Part shown: piece after piece, positions 1-11,857 of the stretch
Position numbering within the stretch: position 1 is the first letter of the stretch
Layout of the letters: each line of letters begins with the position of its first letter
Translations under genes and position numbers: made by a program
Assembly: GCA_947650285.1 (NCBI GenBank)
Contig: CANTFL010000641.1
Location: forward strand, 62,001-126,000
Reading direction: 5' to 3'
DNA: 64,000 nt
From: Hyaloperonospora brassicae
Taxonomy: Eukaryota; Oomycota; Peronosporomycetes; Peronosporales; Peronosporaceae
The notes under the pieces: model-generated
What the model saw: only the letters and a program-made list of their open reading frames with translations
What the model was told of the DNA's origin: nothing
Databases searched by the model: none

Positions 1-97
1 ACGTTTATGAAGTTCAATGTGCAGACAGCGGACTACTTGCAGACACGGGTGCTCCAGGTCAACCTAGCGTTCGTGTTTTCAGTCTATTGTCGGATCG

Positions 98-744
98 TTG
101 CTCTGGGTAGCGAGGTGCACACGACCCGACACTGCATTTGCGGTGCATAAGGCAACCAGACAAACACACGAGCCACGGATCCATGACTGGAAATTGGCTA
201 AGCGCATCGTGCGCTGTTTGAGTGGTACGCGTGGATTTAAGATCAGCATGAATCCAGCAGTCGAAGAAACTGCACAACCTGTTCTAATGAACTACAGTGA
301 CGCATAATACGCAGCCGACAAGGCAGACAGAAATTGTTTAACCGGTAGCGTCGTCATGCTAAATGGAATGATAATCATCTGGTGCTCGAAAAAGCAAGGA
401 GTTGTGGCGCTCTCGACAATGGAGTCAGAATTTGTGGCAGCGTCTGAAGCTGGACGAGAGCTACTTGGAGTGAGAGAGACGCTGAGTGAAATTGGTGAGT
501 TGCCTGCACTACCGATGAAAATGCTCATCGACAACCAGGCAGCGATACGGCGGATTGAAGCAGAAGCGCCGTCTAATAAAGCCAAGCACATTGATGTGAG
601 AGTCAAAACTTGTGCGACTACGCTCGTCGAGGCATTGTGGTGCCAGAATATGTGCCGAGCGACCTGATGCTTGCGGACGGACTCACCAAAGCGCTCGATG
701 CAGTCAAGACGGTCAAGTTGCGATCACTGCTACAAATCGTGTAA
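98..744 (+). pseudogene. Copia pol C-terminus (RT end and RNase H), broken
   Basis: The translation carries the Copia RT tail and RNase H signatures: ARCTRPDTAFAV, DWKLAKRIVRCLSGT, then KKQGVVALSTMESEFVAASEA (RNase H core), LIDNQAAIRRI and AKHIDVRV. A TAA at about 305 interrupts the first frame in the place where the usual SDADYA motif sits, and a frameshift near 605 moves the final segment (VPEYVPSDLMLADGLTKAL) into another frame. In a live element this region would finish reverse transcription and degrade the RNA of RNA:DNA hybrids. The family is different from the Copia at 5640-14060, judging by LTR sequence. Confidence 0.85.
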
Positions 745-773
745 GCGCAGTGCAAGTCGCCGACAAGGAGGAG

Positions 774-1096
774 TGTTGAAGATCGGGATGAAGAGTCACG
801 ATGTGCGGCACGACATGTCAGATCAAGTTGGTGTCGGCGACTGTTTGCATGTTTATAAGAGAACAGTCGACAGATGAAGGGGCTGCAAAGATGGGTGAAT
901 AAGCTTGCAGTTGCCAACGGACAGGAAGCGCGTCGCCGGAGTGGTGGCGAATGGTAGCGCAGCGACAGTAAGTCGACCTAGTAAGAGCGGCATATACAGA
1001 GACATAGTGTGCGAGATAGCGAGCATAATAGCTAGGACATAACGGCACAGTTTGTATATTAGTTTCCTTTCTAGCTCATCAAGTGCAAGCTCAACA
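774..1096 (+). repeat. 3' LTR of the Copia element
   Basis: A 323-bp segment begins TGTTGAAG directly after a purine-rich tract and ends CTCAACA, giving the short TG...CA inverted termini expected of an LTR. No second copy is present in the window, so the right boundary rests on the terminal inversion only. No clear target-site duplication can be tested because the 5' LTR is missing. Confidence 0.65.
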
Positions 1097-3499
1097 TTGG
1101 CTAACAATACTATCATGAGGAAACCGCATATGTATCCAGAAGACCTCCACAAGCTCAAATAGCCACCTATTAACGTAAATTGCAAGTCAAGGAACTTACA
1201 GCTCCAGCTCCTTGTTCAAGGTACATATACGATTCAGTAAATGCACAGTGTGCTAACGAGCCTGTGTCTTAACAAGACTCTTACGACCTGATACGACTTA
1301 GGAAGGCACGTGTCTTATAAAAATTGATAGGGGAACTGAAGTTTTTGTGTTGTTATAGAAAAGAATACCTCAGACTAAATGTACTTAATCTAGACGCTAA
1401 TGTTCTGGTTGGTACCTTTCAAAAGATCTCGTATGTTGGTGGCTGACACACTTCAGCCCTCAACAACTGAACAGTGTATGAATACCATTCAATGACATTT
1501 CATCCCTAATGTAAACCACACATGTAATGTCGGTCACCAACCGAGGTGTAACTCTGTTACAGAATATATGCTTGATCTCGGCCGCGCGTCTCACCGACTG
1601 CAATAGGATTCAAACTCATGGAACTAGAATATCTAAGATGTTTTGCTGGGAATGGTTTTAGTCGCATGCGGCACTGATCGATATAATATACATGGTGTTT
1701 GTCGAATGCGGAGATGACGATCATAAAACCGATATAGAAAATGTCATCAGTCGTGCACCAACTCAGTAAGTGTCAGAATGAACAATGGTCATCGTGAAGA
1801 CTACGGGTATAATTTTAGGGTTCCTGCGGGCCCGTTGTACGATTTGATGAAAATTCTGGATCGCAGCACTGAAAGACAATGATCAGACTGCTGCGATGCA
1901 ATTACTTGAAAAATCAATTTTGGGGCGCAATTCGGTAAGTGCACGCTGTGACATCAGTAAATGAATTCATATAGCGACGTCAATGTGGAAAGAAACTTAG
2001 ATCACTTTCGATCGATGTCTGGTGTCCTACTGAATCTGAAGTAATGCCGTGACGTATAAATGATGTATGTACGCAAGTGTAATTACAGACGCATCGTAGC
2101 GTTGAGCTCATCGAATTCTAAATACATGGCTTATAACATGTTCATCCAAAGAGAATCTGTGTGCGTGAACAATAATGGACGAACTTCGATGATGCAAGGA
2201 ACATAAGTATACGTTTTTATAGTAGGATAATCAAAGGGACACTGTGCTAGCGACGAATTCAGTGTAGCACGAATGGACGGAGCACGTGGACGTGTCCATA
2301 TACTCTTTATTGTAAGAAGAAGGAACCCAAACGGTTTCGGTGATGGAACATCATCCTGCAGATATTTCTACAAAAGCGATCGGCAACAACTAATGCAAGC
2401 ACCTTCACTCCATCATGATCATCACGGCAACCTATCCCCTCGAGCACCAACAGCAGATAATGACACTGAAACAAACAATGGTGTTGTTCTATTACACATC
2501 TGGCACCGTTTATCACAGCCTAGTGACGATAAAGTGAAGACGTGCAATGGAATATACGGTGTAAGTGAAAATTTAGAACGGCCGCAAATTCAGGCCCGTA
2601 ATCATTAAAATGTAACGAAAAAATTGGTAGAATATGCGATGTCTACAATTGTATGATGTTTGAAGGGGTGATTATTAAATCATTGCGATTCATTTTCCAG
2701 TCAATTCAACACACCTGCGGTTTTCGATGTTGTAACGGGATACTGTGCAGACACAGGCAATATATAAAGCCCTTTACAAAACTTCCTCGCTTCGTCCGTA
2801 TGACGTTTGTTCGTTTCGTGCATGTTTTTATTACGGGCAAATCGTTTCAAAGAAGAGCCCCACAGATGTGCAATTATAGCTCAGTCATAATGACGTGTTA
2901 AGTCAAAATCATGGTCAACATAGCCGTCGTAGGTTTTCTCAATCACTTATTATTTGAATACTTTTATCCGAGCTTTTATTGTCGCAATGCCTGTAAGCTA
3001 AAAGTAAGGCATTCTTACAACCCATGTAAAGATAGTGTATAAACTGTAATTATTCCGACACTGATTGGGATATCATTGGCAAGAATAATGAAAATAAAAG
3101 ACCTGAGTCAAAATCAATACACAACACTCTCCGAAAGCTAATTTAGGACAATTGTATGTTATCGTGGTGTATGTGCACGAATAGGAAGAGTGAGATAAAA
3201 AATGATAGACGGATGATTTACCTGTGATGATTGAGCGATCACAACAATATACGTCATCAACGTCAAGAAATAAATAAATGAGACCTATCAGTCGTAAAAC
3301 ATCACATTTCTGTGAACTCACGTCTAATGGTGGAATCACACACTGACGCCTTTTTTCAGGTCATCGGGCGCAGATTACTACTGACTAGAAGAATTACGGT
3401 GCATCGACTGAGGACTACTTAAAAGTCACATCGACAAATCTTATAACAGTTCTTTCTTCCAAAGATCGTTAGCACGTCGATCGACGAGACATAACATGG

Positions 3500-3790
3500 T
3501 CCCTGTTAGCGATGATACCCGGATCTTCGTCCTCGAGTCTCTCGCTGTTTCTGTTGATGAGTTTTGGAAGACGAGTCAATTTGGAGCATGTGCTGCCCAT
3601 AGGACGATAGAGGGCAACCAGGGCGTATATAAACGAGGCGTGCGATTTCTAGTGTGCATGGTACCTAGTGATTGATATAAATTAGTTTGAAAATATACAC
3701 AGACCTCATATTCCTGGTTACTCAGGGTTTTTTAGTAGGCGTAGACCAACCTAAAAAACCTTATGTCTTGGCGCCAACATTCAAACCTCA
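3500..3790 (+). repeat. Possible solo LTR / LTR edge with primer-binding-like site
   Basis: The block contains a TATA-like element (GCGTATATAAACGAG, about 3624-3638), then a perfect 10-bp stem (3726-3735 with 3751-3760, loop 15 bp) and immediately after it TTGGCGCCAACA at about 3768-3779. A promoter, a hairpin and a GGCGCC-type primer-binding-like sequence in that order resemble the end of an LTR and start of the internal part of a Gypsy-type element. No second LTR or pol domain was found, so this is a guess from local structure. Confidence 0.3.
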
Positions 3791-4054
3791 ACAAGCTATC
3801 CCCCTGAAGGTTTGACGGCAGGCACAAATTAGGCCACGCAGTGATTAATCGTCACGTGTGTTTAGGACTTACAATAGTCTGCAACGTATCCTTGAACTTT
3901 TTTGCTACATCGCCGAGCCACTTTGACTGAATATCTGCCCTTCTCTTATTTCCCTATGCACAAAAAGTCATTAGACGGGTTTTCATTTGTCTTGCACTCT
4001 TAGTCATTCACGCGCTTCTATCAAACTTGAGATTTGTCAACTGAGGCCTCGAAC

Positions 4055-4420
4055 GCCTAGAGATTTACTATCATGAGATACATTGACAGGAGGCTCGCCG
4101 ACTCCAGTTTCGCAGTGTAATACTTGATGACTCACGGATTCTGACTTCAGGACTAGGCGAATCCAGATTAGCTGACCTGAGATTGGTCAAATCGAAATAG
4201 ACGACCCAAGATTTGCCGAACTAGGATCGATGTTATCCCGGATAGTCGATAAAAAGCTTGCAAACTTGGAGTTATCGAATCTGGACTCAACGATTAACGA
4301 AAAGCTGCCCTGAGGTGTAATGACGGTCAGCCCATTGAGACATCCGAATGAGAAATTCCTACACGATAGATCAATGAGTGAGAAATTACACCATGGACAT
4401 ATGAGTGAAGTAATTATCAT
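4055..4420 (-). pseudogene. Decayed pentapeptide-repeat-like array (15-bp period)
   Basis: The sequence can be cut into consecutive 15-mers in one phase from about 4141 to 4410, most carrying a core like AGATT/GGATC/AGTTA at the same position. On the minus strand the core reads Asn-Leu or a mutated form, giving units such as LTNLR and SANLD; neighbouring units (in another frame CNFSL, IDLSC, RNFSF) have the A(N/D)LXX look of pentapeptide repeats. Several units contain stops, so no intact product is possible. Pentapeptide repeats fold as a right-handed beta-helix in living proteins; the function of the ancestor is unknown. The periodicity is seen directly, the family assignment is inference. 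Confidence 0.42.
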
Positions 4421-5639
4421 TATATACGATTGAGGTCCTCCTTTAAACGATGCGTTTACGTGCTCATGCCTCTTATAAATCTCTTTTTTTGAATTTGAAT
4501 GGTAACCTAGCATCGATATAAGTCACACGGCACCTAGCATAAAAATCAAACGCTTAATTGTTCGGGCAGCCTATTTTCGTCACTAATCACTTGCAGGTAA
4601 CAGTGATGTATTCCATCTACACTTAGCAGGTCTGTAGTGGTAGGTGCTTCGAACTCTGTGTCAACCTGAGTCTTTCACGAAACTAAATCCATTTAGCCTC
4701 GATGGGTCGCGGATGCGCAGGTGATTCATCTATGACATTACACTACTTTTCAGCTGTCGTGGACATCGATAAGCGAATGCGGGTGGTGATGTGACCAAAA
4801 TAAAATCAAATACCAGGGTGCCACAAACATTATGCATAACCTTGATCGAAAATTATTGACAACACATTTTGATGTGCGAGTTCGCGATGGTCTAACCAAC
4901 CCTGTAATTGTTGTGTGGAGATGTCGTATTGATATCCTTGACCGATTAATAAAGCGCACCTTCGAGCCGGCGATACCGGTGCCAACGTTCCGAATGCCGC
5001 GAGTGATATGGGTATTTGTATACCGCAAACTAGATATCGTACCGGTTGAAAAACATAGTTCATATGTGCAGCTCCATGACATACATTTTGTGCCAAAATA
5101 AAATTTTAGACAGGAGTACAACATTGAACAAGCATACTGTTGTCAAATTACGTAGTCACTTACAAAATAGAGTGTCTACCTACCACGCTTTAAGATTACT
5201 TCTTCGGTAGTAGGATACCTTTGTTCGCCATTCTTCTTCTAAGAAACAGCGGGACATCTTTGTAGACCAGACTGTAAACATTTCGCCCTTTAATGAGCCA
5301 TTTATCTTGCTTGTCAGAGCAATGATCACGCGATCCTTGCTCTTCATCAGACATTCCACTTTACGCCGAGCGATGATCTTGTCGGGAGTGAGGCATTACA
5401 AGAATCTTTTTTCGCCCATTTTGTACATATCATGCGAAGAGGCTTATTTTTGAGATGAACTTATTTGATCACGCCAGGCGGATATCGGTACGGCATTCCT
5501 AAATCTGCTTTCACCGTAGGCGCTTATCGGCCTGAGGCCATTGCGCATCTGGAATGCACCAAGCCCGCTATAAAAAAGCAACTGGTCGTCCCAATTACCT
5601 CTTAGCGTTGAAATCTGGACTGATTGCCCTTGACTATTG

Positions 5640-5907
5640 TGATAGATTGCAGAGTCTTGGCTCAAGCCTTTTATGCGTGATGGAGATAGTAGAAGTAAAT
5701 TTAACTTATCAAATCATGTCAAACGAACTTTTGTTAGCCATCGTTTCCTTACTTCGTGCAAATCTTCTAAGAACCATTATTAGAAGAAAGAGAGCTTCAC
5801 ACATTCTGAATTTCCAGCACACAGGTAGGCCATAGCGATTGCATCGATAACAGATTGGCTCATCATCCGTCCCCTCCCCTAAATTGCTGATCTTTGAGCC
5901 TTCAACA
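5640..5907 (-). repeat. 3' LTR of the minus-strand Copia
   Basis: This 268-bp block is clearly related to 13787-14060 in the same orientation, for example sharing the run TGTCAAACGAACTTTTGTTA and the following CCATCGTTTCCTTACTT. Read on the minus strand it starts TGTTGAAGGCTC and ends CAATCTATCA, giving TG...CA ends. The two LTRs differ by many substitutions and small gaps, so the insertion is old. Confidence 0.75.
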
Positions 5908-6396
5908 ATCTTACTTAGCTTGACAAGCATGGCATAACTGCGGCTTAGTTAATGACGTTGCTATGAAATCGTGCAAGCTATTATGAAGTAAGCACATACT
6001 GGTAGACGTAGTTGCTCTTGCGCAGTAAAAGTAGGAAGCAAAAGTAAAATATATTGCGCGCTAACAACCCTTCGTTTTAACCTACTATATGCAGTTGGCG
6101 GCCAGTACTGCAACTTGACCCAGTCAAGTTACACCTGGCACACATTCAGCGTGCCCATCACCATGCGTCGATTCTGGTCTCATATGACGTCCATATGTCT
6201 TCGTCTCACTTATCATCTCCGGTTGAACTTTTACATGACGATCTTTTTACCTAGTCCCAAATGTCTAGCTGTCGCGTCTTGATCCCACCTGTCAACTTGT
6301 TGGTGATGTTGTCCTTTTGCTGTCATGGGTCTTGCAGTCTTCACCCGGAGCATCCATGACCTGTCAGAAACAATATCTTCTAATCCATACTTCATC

Positions 6397-7661
6397 TTAA
6401 GTACACCGTCTTAGACTGCGTCCTACACAAAATGATAGCGCAAATTCAATATGATTCGCACGAGACTTGTACACAGCATGCTCTTCTATTAATATCGCGG
6501 CTTGATTATCAACGTTCATGGTGGTCACAGGTAGTATGTTTGCGCCGAGCTCTTGAATTCGATGACGAAGCCACATTGATTCTTGTGCTGCTAGAGATAG
6601 AGCCATATACTTGTCTTCGGCAGAGGAAAGAGCAACAGTCCTCTGTCGCATGGACTTGTAGATAACAGGATCACCGCAAAAAATCACAAGCATTCCCGAC
6701 ATCGATCGACGTGTATGAAAATTGCATCCCCAACTAGCATCAGCAAATACAGTGGGCACAAATTCGTTTATGTCACCACGCTTGTAATATATACCGAGTT
6801 TGATTGTACCCTTGAGATAACGCAGCACATATACTGTGGCTTTCATGTGTGCTTGAATCTGTAGACTCAAGGTACTGCGATAATTTGCAAATTTATACAC
6901 ATATGTCGGGATGTGACGCAACAGCAATATAGAGCAGAGACTCAATTGATCCACGACACTTCTTGCTGTCTGTCTTTTCACCGCCATCAAATTCATACAG
7001 GTTCTGTCCAAAGACCTTCGGTTTGCGGCTGGGACTCGAAGAACTCTGACCAAACCGTTCAGCAAGTCCGTCATTAAACTGCGACTGAAAAACGTGAAGC
7101 AATCCACGCTCGCGATTGTAATTAATTTCGATACCGAGCGCAAAGCGAACGTCACCGAGATCTTTAATCTTGAAGTGCTTAGAGACGGCAAACTTGATTT
7201 TGGTAGCGTGCGAAATTGCTCTAACAACCAACCAACAGGTCAACCACGTGGAGCACAATGTACACCACATTCTTTCCATATAATAGGCAAACAAACAAAC
7301 ACAGGTCAGCGATTTACGGCTCGAACTTCAACGCTTTCAACACCTTGCAATTTGTTTTGTGCCAAACAGCAGCTGCTTGCTTCAGCCCATACAAACTACG
7401 GCGTAGCTTTCATACTGTGATCTCCAGCATACAGGTTCCTTTCGGTGGGCGCATGTAAACGTTCTCATCCAACATGCCATTGAGATTAGTAGTCTCCACA
7501 TCAAGTTGACGAATCACGTATCCGTATTGGCAGCATGTATCCAGGAACGTACGCATCGATTTGAGACTTGCTACCGGCGAATATGTCTCCAAATAATCGA
7601 CACCATAGACTTGACAAAAACATTGGGATACTAGACGCTCTTTGGACCGGACGACATTCAC
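6397..7661 (-). pseudogene. Copia reverse transcriptase and RNase H, broken
   Basis: Minus-strand translation gives, in order, YLETYSPVASLKSMRTFL and QLDVETTNLNGMLDE (RT fingers and palm), KHFKIKDLGDVRFALGIEI (RT), YVLRYLKGTIKLGIYY, then RNase H motifs VFADASWG, RSMSGMLVIF, TVALSSAEDKYMALS and VDNQAAILI. These pieces lie in at least three frames with stops between. The catalytic aspartate pair region at about 7220-7260 reads LHVVDLL in place of LYVDDLL. In a functional element this enzyme copies the element RNA to DNA. Confidence 0.88.
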
Positions 7662-8499
7662 ATCAGCATCTCATTTGACAATGAACACCCACTTGCAACC
7701 AATTAGTCCATCACCATGCAGACGACGTACAGCATCCCATGTATGGATAGAGGAATGCGAGCTGATTTCTCGGTCAAGGGTTTCTTTCCATTTTTCTGCG
7801 TCAGGAGATGCAAAAACTTCTTGTTACGTTCGAGAAATCTCCATGCTGCTGATGCAATGTCATCTCTACCCGTAAAACGAAGTCGCTTCGGATCCGAATC
7901 AGACGTATCGAGATCATACCATAATCGAATACTAGTTCGCAGTACGCGGTCTCTGGTGAGTAACACGATCTTCTGGCATCGGGGGCAAAGCAGGAAATTC
8001 GCTCGAGTATCGCGGTACAAATTGCGTTACCCATAGACTACGGCACAATTAATTGACCATTATAGACTAGCGATTTTCTCCCCCTTGGTCGATACCAGTA
8101 TATCCGCTTCCTTTGACAGTACGTGTCCCATTCTATAGAGTGTCTAGCTGCATATTACATAAATCAGCAGCATGTAGCGGAAATGTATGGAGCACGACAT
8201 CCGTGGCTGTCTGCTGTTGAGTTCAATCTTGTTGAGGTGATGATGGCGCAGACACTTTATTCATCACTCTATCAGAGGCACTATCCGAGGTATTCTTCAC
8301 GCCGTCTATCTCCATGTTCCCGCCTTCATCGTCTGTTTGCTTTGTTCGTACATAATTATCTTCATCATTAGCACCCGAAAAGTCCAGAAATAGAGGTTGA
8401 GTATCGGCTACCTGAATGTACGCGGACGGTGGGCGTTCATCTAGATCAATTGTTCGAGACATATCCAACATTTGTGTGTCACTGTCTTGATCACGATTG

Positions 8500-9960
8500 A
8501 CTTTAGATCCTTCAGCGCACCCCAAAAAAAATGCACTGATGGGCCTTGGTATCGAACTTCCTCCGCTTGAAAGAATCAGCATAGACATAACCACGCGATC
8601 CAAGTACACGCATATGCCCAAGTGACGGCTTGTTCTTCCGCATCACTTTGTAAGGTGCAGTATCGTGACGCGCTGTGTTTGGCAAACAGTTTTGCATGTA
8701 TGTAGCCGTCATAATTGCTTCTCCCCACCAATCTTTTGGCAAATGCTGGTAGTACAGCAATAAACGAGAAATCTTAGCAAGCGAACGATTGGTCCTCTCT
8801 GCTAGACCATTTTCCGAGGGCGATTATGAATCGCTTGTTTGGTGTTGGACTCCTTGTTTCACACAAGATTTGTTGAACTGCTTGCCGCTGTATTTTCTAC
8901 CATTGTCACTTTGAATGCATCGTATACGAGTACCTAACTGGGACTCCGTATATGGCTTGTATTTTTAAAACATCTCCAGTAACTCGCTCTTCGCTTGACC
9001 AGGTAGACTTGAACCTAACGTGACCAGTTATTGATAAAAACATAACGATGTATCGAGCCCTGTCCTTGGAGGTAACAAACTTTGGTACTATTAAGTTGCT
9101 GTGTCCCGACTCAAGCGGTGAGTCTGTCTTTGTCAGACATCCAGATGTGCTTGCATATTTTAAAACACACATCTTACCACAATCACATCCCTTGCTTGGA
9201 ATTTATAACGCTGCTAAAGATGAAATTGGCGGCACACCTTCCGATATCTTGTTCAGTGCTGCTATACGGTCATGCGCAACATGACCAAGCCTGGCATGCT
9301 ATAAAGTTGATTTATCCATGGACGTCGTGGTCAAATTTGCTTCATTGTTGTCGAGTTTGATAGAGCTCGCTAAGCACATACAGCTTTCCCAAACGCTTAC
9401 CACGGGCAACATCTTGACCTTTTAATGTAATTAAGCATATCTCCTCGTCAAAATGAGCTTCTGCTCTACCCTATGCAAGCGCCAACACATATCGTAGCTT
9501 GCAATCTAAACCCGGAATGGAGAGCACATTGTTGACAATCGCAGTCCTGCCGCTCTCAATTATCAAACTGACTCATACAGTACCGCACACAGGCAAGCGA
9601 TCACCACTAGCCACAAACACTTCGAGACCACCTCGTACCGACTGAAGGGTGCAGAAGTCATCACGATTGACTGTCATATGGGAGCTGGCTCTACTATCAA
9701 ACAACCACATGTCCTTCATATCTTTATCACTTGCAACTGAAAAGACAAACGGTTTTATTGCGTCTTATTTTCGGACACTGGTCACACTTAATTTACTTCG
9801 TCACATGCATAGCAACGACCAGTGAACCCACGTGCATGTTGGTGTCCTCGCTGTTTTTACGCTTTTGACGACGCTTCTCTTGGTTGCTGTGGTTGTTGCG
9901 ATACCCACGCGTAACGTACCGGTGTCCTCGTGGCTTTCCTCTAGAAGCAACAGCCTTATC
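8500..9960 (-). pseudogene. Copia integrase, protease and zinc-knuckle region, broken
   Basis: The segment 8512-8760 reads YYQHLPKDWWGEAIMTATYM and KPSLGHMRVLGSRGYVYAD, which is the C-terminal part of the Copia integrase core. The integrase N-terminal part lies at about 8800-9450 in shifted frames. The protease at 9660-9715 reads MWLFDSRASSHMTVN, with the catalytic DSG altered to DSR. At about 9790-9835 a CYAC motif starts a degenerate gag zinc knuckle. Multiple stops and frameshifts show that it is not expressed as an enzyme. Confidence 0.8.
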
Positions 9961-10184
9961 ACAGACTTTTGATTTCTCTCTTGATCATTGTGTCACACTC
10001 GCGTCGTAACATCTCTTTCGCCTCGTACTATCCACATGTTCTCGCGATTCCAGATAATCCAGACAATTGCATCATACTCCGGCGACAAGCTGCCGAGCGA
10101 AAAACCAACTTCTGGTCTTCGGAATTCTCGTCACCTACCGAGGCAAGACGAGTGCACAAATTATAAAAATTTAATAATGTGTTT
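9960..10184 (-). pseudogene. Copia gag, C-terminal half
   Basis: On the minus strand this piece reads MKHIIKF, then with one frame change YNLCTRLASVGDENSEDQK and LVF, then, after another shift, GSLSPEYDAIV, which matches the conserved middle of Copia gag (L-x-AVGD-x(4)-EDxKLxFLLGSLPPEYDxxV). It is the natural continuation of the gag fragment at 13461-13790, from which it is separated by the MULE. Confidence 0.75.
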
Positions 10185-10310
10185 CATGATTTTGTCGCCA
10201 GAGTCGAGCAAATTCAAAAACCAGCAGTAGATCTGTGCAAAGTTCAGAAATTAGCACCAGTACCGAGACGAGACCATGCAGAACATTAATAATGGGGACC
10301 ACACAAAGTC
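10185..10310 (+). repeat. Left terminal inverted repeat of the MULE
   Basis: Pairs with the reverse complement of 13330-13460. Strongest shared blocks are CATGATTTTGT, AACCAGCAGTAGAT followed by TGTGCAAAG, AGCACCAGTA, and ATAATGGGGACCACA (with single differences). Identity looks like roughly three quarters by eye. Confidence 0.8.
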
Positions 10311-11857
10311 TAACTGTCAGATTATATGATACTTGCGTGATTGGTTTCGATACTTTCCATTTTTAAGGAGCCGTTGGTTTCATCTCATTGGGCAGACTTT
10401 ATTTGGCAAATGGACGGCCCATTTTTCATTTGGCGACTCACAAGCGCTTACGAAGAAGAACGGGGCCTCTTTGTTGCTCGATGTTGGCACTCTCATACTT
10501 GCTGAAAGCAAACCCTGTGATGAGAAGGTATAAGAGGGGATATTAATTCATCTGCACGTGTTAGGAAAAATGGTCAATGAGTTATTGTATATTTTTCTGC
10601 ACGTGACAGAGGAGAGGACGCAGCGCGCAATCAGCATACTGTAGAAAGCCCACGAGACGGTGTGTAGGTACGAAAGTCGACGCACTCCGCGATTTAATTT
10701 GTTTAAACCTTAATGATGTGCTGTATCTCGCTGTTTGTTTAATGCCTGTAGCGTGTAATAGGGTGGACGTTATCAAAATCGTTCAAACCTCTTTTCAATA
10801 CTTTGCAAGTTGATTAAGACGAGTCTGCGCCGGTCCGGATGTACATTTGAAGTAGTTCTGACGTCTTTGCTTCTTGTTTTCCCACCAGGAATCGCATAGA
10901 AGAGCATAGCACGTTGCAAAACAAGGAGAAGGCAAGAAACTGCGCCAAAATGGCGCGATCAGTAAGCGCCGAGCTCAGACGGAAGGCACGATGTGTTATT
11001 CATTTGGTTGAAACATGCAGGACGCTACATGATCGAAGCAAGCGGTGTTTGCAAGTGCATGGAGAAGGACGTGTCATTGCAGAGGCCGTTAAGTTTGCAC
11101 CCGCAATGTTTGAAGCACTTTTTTCCTGTAAATGTAAGCTATGAGGGGCTAAATTATAACAATATATAGCAAGCGTGTTTAGAGCAACGTTATAGCAGAT
11201 TCATTTTTTCATTCATTCTTTGTAAAAGCTATGCACAGCAAGCTCAATTGAGTATGAAGGAAATAGACCCACGCGGGTGGTATTAGTTTGAGGTCATGTA
11301 GGACATCACTGTATTCGTCACGAAGACTGACACCGGATGCACAGGGATTATCGGTTCATTGAAGTCAATTGACCTTGCTACAAAATTATTTTTCTTTAAT
11401 TCCAAGTCACATGGCGCCGGAATAATGTCTTGTTATGCCCGCTTGAAAGCAAAATCGGCAAGTGTAAGTAGCTCCATACTTCGAATCCGCAAAGCTACTG
11501 ATTACTCTTTTTTGTCGTCGTCCAGTTTTTCATAATACGGTGGTGAATTAATCATCAATAGAGGTGTTCTAGTGCTGACAACAAATTTAATCGACCTCCC
11601 CAGAAACCCCTGCTCAAAATTTTGACCAGGTATGATGGATAAAAAGCTGCCGTTATGTCTATTGTAGACCCATTACTATGCAATACGGAGACAAGGTGGC
11701 GGCAAGGCAACCTCATTTACATTTCAGTTGAACATGATCAACTTTAAGCTTCAACATTAATGCGCCGATATCCAGCGTAGCCTTGTTTCAATACAAACCA
11801 TACAGTGGAGGTCGACCGTGCAACTTCACATCCACCTGCAGCTGCTATTTCTTTATT

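Larger units (their letters stand above)
1..1096 (+). mobile_element. Ty1/Copia retrotransposon, 3' end with LTR
   Basis: The window opens inside the pol gene of a Copia element. The last part of reverse transcriptase and the RNase H domain are readable on the plus strand, ending with a typical Copia C-terminus (LADGLTKAL) and a stop at 742-744. A short purine-rich stretch (AAGGAGGAG, about 765-773) follows and then an LTR that starts TGTTGAAGAT and ends GCTCAACA. The 5' part lies outside the window. The element is dead: the frame is broken by a stop at 305-307 and a shift near 605. Confidence 0.85.
1097..5639. other. Gene-poor, AT-rich spacer with decayed repeats
   Basis: No convincing cellular gene is visible here; open frames are short, with no domain or splice logic. 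Two remnants stand out and are listed separately (LTR-like block 3500-3790 and a 15-bp-periodic array at 4055-4420). Around 2344-2395 the plus strand reads MEHHPADISTKAIGNN and stop, which resembles the ADxxTKxx end of Copia pol and may be a scrap of another element, but this is weak. A minus-strand frame of about 50 codons at 5210-5365 is basic and unrecognised. Confidence 0.6.
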
